Assembly: GCF_023101685.1 (NCBI RefSeq)
Contig: NZ_CP082164.1
Location: forward strand, 7,378,001 to 7,442,000
Length of the DNA: 64,000 nucleotides
Source: Bradyrhizobium sp. 186
Lineage (GTDB): Bacteria > Pseudomonadota > Alphaproteobacteria > Rhizobiales > Xanthobacteraceae
Direction: 5' to 3'
Position 1 is the stretch's first letter, and each line of letters opens with the position of its first letter. Shown in pieces: positions 59,324 to 64,000 of the stretch. Both the position numbers and the translations under genes were made by a program. Under the pieces are notes generated by a model. That model did not search any database and was not told the origin of the DNA. It saw nothing but the letters and a program-made list of their open reading frames with translations.

Positions 59324-60670
59324 ATGAAGCGCCATGCCATGATCGTTGCCGTCGGTCTGTTCGCGAGCGCCTCCGCGCTTGCGCAGACCGAGACCACGGG
59401 ACAGGCCGGTCCCAAGCCGGCGACGGCGGCCGGCACGGTGCCGGCAAACGCCAACCCGGCCCATGCGGCCGCGCCGAAAGCGGCCACCTCAGCGCCCGCT
59501 TCGACGGCGGAGGGCCGCTCGGCCGCGGCGCTCGCGCTAACGCACGAGCCGACCTATGACGAAGGCAGCGCACAGCGGATCAAGGACGCGGCGTTCAGCT
59601 ATTCCGACCTGGCAGTGCGCGGCGGCTGGCCGACGATCCCGGCCGACGCCAAATTCGCGCTCGGCGTTCAGGGCGCGAGCGACGAATTGCTGCGCAAGCG
59701 GCTGATCGTCTCCGGCGATCTTGCCGCCGACAAGACGAGCGGCGCCTTCGACCAGGACCTGGCGGACGCGGTGAAGCGCTTCCAGGCCCGTCATGGACTG
59801 GCACCGACGGGAACGATGACGCCGCGCACGATCACGGCGATGAACGTGTCGGTGCAGAAACGTATCCGACAGCTCGAAGCTTCGCTCGAGCGGCTCGCCA
59901 ACATGAATTTCGGCTTCGGCCAGCGCTATGTCGTGGTCAACATCCCCGCGGCCTTTGCCGAGGCGATCGAGAACGATTTGGTGGTGCGGCGCTATCGCGT
60001 GATCGTCGGCAAAACGGAAAAACCTTCGCCGACCCTGACGACGCAGATCAGCAGCGTCGTCCTCAACCCGACCTGGACAGTGCCGTCCTCGATCGCCAAG
60101 ACCGAAATCTCGGCACATATGCGCAAGGATCCGACCTACCTGTCGCGGATGCACATGGATGTGCTCGACGGCCACGACAATCCGATCGATCCGCATTCGG
60201 TCGACTGGTCAGGCACGCACGCGCCGAATTTCACCGTGCGGCAGCAGAACGGCGCCTTCAACGCGCTTGGCGCGGTCAAGATCGACATGCCGAACCCCTA
60301 TTCGGTCTACATGCACGATACCAATCAGCGCAATCTGTTCAGCGACGACTACCGCTTCGATTCCCATGGCTGCTCGCGCGTCGATAACGTGCGCGATCTC
60401 GCCGCCTGGCTGCTAAAGGACCAGCCGAAGTGGAGCCGCGCCGCGATCGACGCCGAAATCGCCACCGGGCAGCATCTGGAGGTTGCCATGGCCAGGAAGG
60501 TGCCGGTGGCCTGGATCTACCTCACGGCGTGGATGACCAAGGACCAGACCGTCCAGTTCCGCAACGACGTCTATAACCAGGACGAGCAATTGCTGGAGGC
60601 CACCGCCGAAGAAGCGGCGTTCTTCAGCAATGCCGCCAATCACCCGCTCACCGCGCATATGGTGCAGTAG
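59324..60670 (+). CDS. L,D-transpeptidase (YcbB-like, with peptidoglycan-binding domain)
   Basis: 448 residues. A signal peptide ends near A-L-A-Q-T (residue 21), followed by an Ala/Pro-rich linker (about 22-75), a peptidoglycan-binding domain (about 115-175, with A-V-K-R-F-Q-A-R-H-G-L) and the catalytic domain with H-G-C-S-R at 348-352 (nucleophile C350). It makes 3-3 crosslinks or attaches proteins to peptidoglycan in the periplasm. Large YcbB-type enzymes are usually near 550-600 residues, so this one is compact. GGGGGAAG lies upstream of the ATG. Confidence 0.92.
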   Translation: MKRHAMIVAVGLFASASALAQTETTGQAGPKPATAAGTVPANANPAHAAAPKAATSAPASTAEGRSAAALALTHEPTYDEGSAQRIKDAAFSYSDLAVRGGWPTIPADAKFALGVQGASDELLRKRLIVSGDLAADKTSGAFDQDLADAVKRFQARHGLAPTGTMTPRTITAMNVSVQKRIRQLEASLERLANMNFGFGQRYVVVNIPAAFAEAIENDLVVRRYRVIVGKTEKPSPTLTTQISSVVLNPTWTVPSSIAKTEISAHMRKDPTYLSRMHMDVLDGHDNPIDPHSVDWSGTHAPNFTVRQQNGAFNALGAVKIDMPNPYSVYMHDTNQRNLFSDDYRFDSHGCSRVDNVRDLAAWLLKDQPKWSRAAIDAEIATGQHLEVAMARKVPVAWIYLTAWMTKDQTVQFRNDVYNQDEQLLEATAEEAAFFSNAANHPLTAHMVQ

Positions 60671-60791
60671 CCCACGCGGTCGGCCATGCAATCGTGGCAC
60701 AGGCGGATGCAAAGGCCCCCGCCCTGCCGCGGTTGACCCCGGTCTCGCCGCGGCCGCACATTACGCCTCGCCAATGACAAGCGAGCGCGCG

Positions 60792-61613
60792 ATGCCTGAG
60801 ACCTCCGACACGACCGAAACCTCCTACGCCGACGGCAAGATCCTCAAGCACGCCGCCGACGGCGTCGGCGCGATCACCTTCAACAATCCCGACAAGCGCA
60901 ACGCGATGTCGCTGGAGATGTGGGAGGGATTTGGCGAGGCGCTGACGAGCTTGCGCGACGACGGGGCGGTGCGCGTCGTGATCCTGCGCGGCGCCGGCGG
61001 CAAGGCGTTCGTGTCAGGCGCCGACATCAGCCAGTTCGAGAAGACCCGCCACAACGCGGCGGCTTCCGAAGAGTACGCCAGGCGCAGCGCCGCCCAGCGC
61101 GCACTGCTCGCCGACTATCCCAAGCCGACGATCGCCTGCATCCAGGGCTTTTGCCTCGGCGGCGGCATGCAGGTCGCGATGCTCGCCGACATCCGCATCG
61201 CCTCGCACGGCAGCCAGTTCGGCATTCCCGCGGCAAGGCTCGGCATCGCCTATGGCTATGACGGATTGCGGCATCTGGTGTCGCTGGTCGGTCCATCCTG
61301 GGCGCGACTTCTGATGTACACGGGCATGCGCATCGATGCGGCGGAGGCGCTGCGCATCGGGCTGGTGGAGCGCGTGATCCCGGACGATCAGCTCTGGGGC
61401 GAGACCATGGCGATCGCGCAAGGCATTTCCGAGAACGCACCCCTCGCGATCAAGGCCGCCAAGATCACCATCGCGCAAGTCTTGAAGGACGAAAGCCGGC
61501 GCGACATGGACGCGATCAAGGCGATCGGCACGGCCTGCATGGACAGTGCGGATTTTCGCGAGGGACGGCAGGCCTTCATGGAGAAGCGCAAGCCGCGATT
61601 CCAGGGGAAGTGA
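60792..61613 (+). CDS. Enoyl-CoA hydratase/isomerase family protein
   Basis: 273 residues from ATG 60792; ATG 60774 would add six residues, and neither has a strong ribosome site. Crotonase features are N-N-P-D-K-R-N-A-M-S, the oxyanion-hole block K-A-F-V-S-G-A-D-I (about 72-80) and G-F-C-L-G-G-G-M-Q (about 120-128). Acts on a CoA thioester in the cytoplasm. It shares little with the paralogue at 15902-16696 beyond the fold. Confidence 0.9.
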   Translation: MPETSDTTETSYADGKILKHAADGVGAITFNNPDKRNAMSLEMWEGFGEALTSLRDDGAVRVVILRGAGGKAFVSGADISQFEKTRHNAAASEEYARRSAAQRALLADYPKPTIACIQGFCLGGGMQVAMLADIRIASHGSQFGIPAARLGIAYGYDGLRHLVSLVGPSWARLLMYTGMRIDAAEALRIGLVERVIPDDQLWGETMAIAQGISENAPLAIKAAKITIAQVLKDESRRDMDAIKAIGTACMDSADFREGRQAFMEKRKPRFQGK

Positions 61614-61719
61614 GTCTGAACCGGTATTCAGGAAGATTAAATTCCAGGCGCGCCCTGCGCTGCGGGAGCAACCAATTGATCTTCCGGAGGTTCTTCCGCC
61701 ATCAATGAGGGAGATGGCG

Positions 61720-62004
61720 ATGAAATCAAAGTTTGCTGTTGTTGGTTTGGCTGCCATGGGCGGTGTGGCGCTCGCCTCGGGGCCGGCGCTCGCAGCGATG
61801 CCGAACGGCATTCCGCAGGCCGATCGAATTGCGAGCGGACCGGCCGCGAATGTCGATCAGGTCCGCTGGGTCTGTAACCCCTGGGGCCGCTGCTTCTGGC
61901 GTCCGAACTATTATGGCGCCTATGGCTATTATGGCGGCCCTCGACGGTTCTACGGTCCGCGTCCGTGGGGCTGGGGTGGCCACCGCCACTGGCACCGCTG
62001 GTAA
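61720..62004 (+). CDS. Small exported Tyr/Trp/His/Gly-rich protein
   Basis: 94 residues from ATG 61720 with GGGAG upstream; ATGs at 61705 and 61714 are alternatives. A signal peptide ends near P-A-L-A-A (about 26). The mature part has the motif V-C-N-P-W-G-R-C-F-W-R-P-N-Y-Y-G and then Gly/Tyr/Arg/His/Trp-rich sequence ending H-R-H-W-H-R-W. The C-x6-C...R-P-N arrangement resembles the GCG_CRPN small exported proteins of rhizobia as I recall them. Function unknown; metal binding is plausible from the His/Cys content. Confidence 0.8.
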   Translation: MKSKFAVVGLAAMGGVALASGPALAAMPNGIPQADRIASGPAANVDQVRWVCNPWGRCFWRPNYYGAYGYYGGPRRFYGPRPWGWGGHRHWHRW

Positions 62005-62012
62005 ATTGCGAA

Positions 62013-62035
62013 GGGGGCCGCGAGGCCCCCCTTTT
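62013..62035 (+). terminator. Intrinsic terminator
   Basis: GGGGGCC-GCGA-GGCCCCC followed by CTTTT, eight bases past the stop of the small exported protein. The convergent dehydrogenase gene ends 15 bases further on. Confidence 0.85.
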
Positions 62036-62049
62036 GCTGTGCCTGACCG

Positions 62050-63129
62050 CTACAGCGCGGCGAGCACCGCTCTCGTAATATCCGCGGTGCCGTTGCTGCC
62101 GCCGAACTCCATCGGCTTGATGCCGCCGGCATAGATCTGGTCCACCGCACGCTCGATCTTCTCGCCGGCCTCGGCCGCGCTCTCGACGCCGTGCTTGTCG
62201 GCGAGCCAGTCCAGCATCATCGCCGCCGACAGGATCATGCCGGTGGGATTGGCCTTGCCCTGCCCCATGATGTCGGGCGCGGTGCCGTGGCAGGGCTGGA
62301 ATACGGCGTAGCGATCGCCGATATCCGCCGACGGCGCCATGCCGAGGCCGCCGATCAGGCTCGCGGTGATGTCGGAGACGATGTCGCCGAACATGTTCTC
62401 CATCACCATCACGTCGAAATCCCAGGGCCGCTTGACCAGCATCGCCGAGCAGGCATCGACGTAGAGGCGATCGGTCTTCACCTCGGGATGACGCTTCTCG
62501 ATCTCGTCGAAGATGCCGCGGAAGAAGGCAAAGGCCTTGAACACATTCGCCTTGTCGACGCAGGTCAGCGCGCCCGGCTGGCCGCGCGCCTTGCGCCGCT
62601 CGGCCAGCCGGAACGAGAACTCGAACAGGCGCTCGGAAGTCCTGCGCGTGATCACCATCGTCTCGCGCGCCTCCTCGTGCGTCACGACACCCTTGCCCAT
62701 CGAGGCGAACAGGCCTTCGGTCGATTCCCGGATCACGACCAGATCGATGCCGCGCTGATCCGCGCCGACGATCGGGCTCGGCACGCCCGGAATCAGCCGC
62801 GCTGGCCGCACGCCGGCATAGAGATCGAAGATGACGCGCAGCTCGATCTGCGGCGCGATCTCGGTGTTGTCGGGGTAGCGCACCGCCGGCAGCCCGCAGG
62901 CGCCGAGCAGGATGGCGTCCGCCTCTTCGCACAGCTTGATGGTGGTATCCGGCATCGACTTGCCGGTCGCGAGATAATTGTTGGCGCCGGCCGGAGCCTC
63001 GGTGAAGCGGAAGCTCAGGCCCGACTTCGCCTCGATCTTGCGCAGCACCTCGATCGCCGGCGCCATGACTTCGGGACCGATGCCGTCACCGGCGAGCACG
63101 GCAATGTGGAAGGCGTTGTTTGCGGACAT
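62050..63129 (-). CDS. Isocitrate/isopropylmalate dehydrogenase family protein
   Basis: 359 residues. The beta-decarboxylating dehydrogenase pattern is visible: G-D-G-I-G-P-E at 14-20, R-E-S-T-E-G near 133, the Mg-binding M-F-G-D-I-V-S-D near 245-252 and H-G-T-A-P-D-I near 278-284. It oxidises a 2-hydroxy acid with NAD and releases CO2. The absence of leu or TCA neighbours suggests tartrate/malate-type or other secondary substrates rather than LeuB. It starts 20-odd bases from a palindromic repeat. Confidence 0.9.
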   Translation of the reverse strand: MSANNAFHIAVLAGDGIGPEVMAPAIEVLRKIEAKSGLSFRFTEAPAGANNYLATGKSMPDTTIKLCEEADAILLGACGLPAVRYPDNTEIAPQIELRVIFDLYAGVRPARLIPGVPSPIVGADQRGIDLVVIRESTEGLFASMGKGVVTHEEARETMVITRRTSERLFEFSFRLAERRKARGQPGALTCVDKANVFKAFAFFRGIFDEIEKRHPEVKTDRLYVDACSAMLVKRPWDFDVMVMENMFGDIVSDITASLIGGLGMAPSADIGDRYAVFQPCHGTAPDIMGQGKANPTGMILSAAMMLDWLADKHGVESAAEAGEKIERAVDQIYAGGIKPMEFGGSNGTADITRAVLAAL

Positions 63130-63149
63130 TGGGGTTCCCTGGAAGAGGT

Positions 63150-63236
63150 GTCATTCCGGGGCGGTCCGAAAGGACCGAACCCGGAATCTCGAGATTCCGG
63201 GTCTGGTCCTTTCGGACCATCCCGGAACGACGGCGG
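63150..63236. repeat. Large near-perfect palindromic repeat, family D
   Basis: The centre, 63179-63202, is a 24-base perfect palindrome around CTCGAG; arms GGTCCGAAAGGACC and GGTCCTTTCGGACC and outer TCATTCCGGG/CCCGGAACGA extend it over about 85 bases. It lies between two minus-strand genes. Confidence 0.85.
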
Positions 63237-63248
63237 AGAGACCGAGGC

Positions 63249-64000
63249 TTACGGCGTCAGCACCGTGCGCCCGACCACCGCGCCCTGCTGCAATTGCACC
63301 AGCGCGTCGTTGGCCTTGCTGAGCGGCTGCCGCGTCACCGGGATCGGCGGCACCTTCTTGATGCGGACGAGATCGAGCAGCTCCTGCGTCTCGCGCAGGT
63401 TTCCGACGTAGCTGCCCTGGATCGTCACCGCCTTGATCGGAATCAGCGGCAGCGCCCAGGTCGCACCGCCGCCGAACAGGCCGACGAGGACGAGCTTGCC
63501 GCCCTTGGCGAGGCAGTCGAAGCCGAGCTGTGTGGTGGCGGCATTGCCGACGAGGTCGATCACGGCGCGGATCGGCCCGCCCGCTTTCTTGGCGAGTTGC
63601 TCGAGCGCATCCGGCGCCTTGGGATCGACGGTGGCGAGCGCGCCGGCCTTCTCCGCCGCCTCGCGCTTTTTCGCGTCGATATCCAGCATGATCGCGCCCT
63701 TGCCGCCCATCGCTTTCAGCAGTGACAGCGCCATCAGGCCGAGGCCGCCGGCGCCGAACATCACGATCGGGGTATCGAAATGCTGCTCGACCTTCTTCAG
63801 CGCGCTGTAGGTGGTGACACCCGAGCAGGCATAGGGCGCGGTCGTGGCGGGATCGAGCCCTTTGAGGTTGAGCAGATAGCGCGGATGCGGCACCAGCATG
63901 TGATCGGCATAGCCGCCGTCGCAATAGACGCCGAGCGAGCGCGGCGTCGCACACATATTCTCGTCGCCGGCAAGACAGACAGCGCATTTGCCGCAGCCGA
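63249..64000 (-). CDS. Zinc-dependent alcohol dehydrogenase (5' end outside window)
   Basis: The frame is open to the right edge, so the true start lies beyond 64000; about 249 C-terminal residues are visible. They begin with the structural-zinc lobe C-G-K-C-A-V-C-L-A-G-D-E-N-M-C (four cysteines), followed by G-V-Y-C-D-G-G-Y-A-D and the NAD motif G-A-G-G-L-G-L. The catalytic-zinc lobe is in the missing part. The C-terminus is regular. The family oxidises primary or secondary alcohols with NAD(P). Confidence 0.9.
   Translation of the reverse strand, partial: GCGKCAVCLAGDENMCATPRSLGVYCDGGYADHMLVPHPRYLLNLKGLDPATTAPYACSGVTTYSALKKVEQHFDTPIVMFGAGGLGLMALSLLKAMGGKGAIMLDIDAKKREAAEKAGALATVDPKAPDALEQLAKKAGGPIRAVIDLVGNAATTQLGFDCLAKGGKLVLVGLFGGGATWALPLIPIKAVTIQGSYVGNLRETQELLDLVRIKKVPPIPVTRQPLSKANDALVQLQQGAVVGRTVLTP

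Noticed and set aside
1..64000. tRNA, rRNA or CRISPR genes
   Set aside because: I looked for T-loop-like GGTTCGAATCC segments, rRNA landmarks and regularly spaced direct repeats, and saw none; a covariance or repeat scan would be decisive.

Overview
The window is GC-rich, gene-dense chromosomal DNA of an alphaproteobacterium, most probably Bradyrhizobium or a close relative. The inference rests on the strong G/C third-position bias, several dispersed palindromic repeat families, a DUF1236 exported protein, GGAAC-type (EcfG-like) promoters, and a nitrate gene block with the same order as the narK-bjgb-flp-nasC operon described in B. diazoefficiens. I saw no rRNA, tRNA or CRISPR array.

Layout. 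1-1067: a serine hydrolase cut by the window edge and a relic of an LTXXQ-type gene. 1086-9645 (minus): a catabolic cluster (TIM-barrel isomerase, DUF993, Gfo/Idh oxidoreductase, enolase-superfamily enzyme) with an ABC importer and a TetR regulator. 9693-11465: an IS110-family (IS1111-like) element sitting inside a palindromic repeat. 11544-16696: VOC protein, two PfkB-type sugar kinases, ferredoxin-reductase-type flavoprotein, enoyl-CoA hydratase. 16706-22479: an IlvD/Edd dehydratase with a TRAP transporter, divergent from a GntR regulator. 22793-35213: MFS exporter, uronate-dehydrogenase-like enzyme divergent from an SMP-30 lactonase, aldehyde dehydrogenase, an AceE/transketolase-like E1 divergent from an AsnC regulator, alcohol dehydrogenase, EamA exporter, aldo/keto reductase and a second SMP-30 protein.

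35414-48008 is the nitrate region: nasC, flp, bjgb and narK, then an ABC nitrate importer (nrtABC type), all on minus; divergent from these are a formate/nitrite channel and a PP2C phosphatase-protein kinase fusion with one membrane anchor. Together these would import nitrate by two routes, reduce it to nitrite in the cytoplasm, move nitrite, and limit nitric oxide with a haemoglobin/flavoprotein pair. Three sequences resembling sigma-54 -24/-12 elements lie upstream of narK, nrtA and the channel gene. No assimilatory nitrite reductase is in the window.

48230-64000: NmrA-like protein beside a LysR relic, an intradiol dioxygenase, a second serine hydrolase, a second TRAP transporter, small exported proteins with stress-type promoters, CcdA, a LysR-XRE pair, an L,D-transpeptidase, enoyl-CoA hydratase, a Tyr/Trp/His-rich exported peptide, an isocitrate/isopropylmalate-type dehydrogenase and a zinc alcohol dehydrogenase cut by the right edge.
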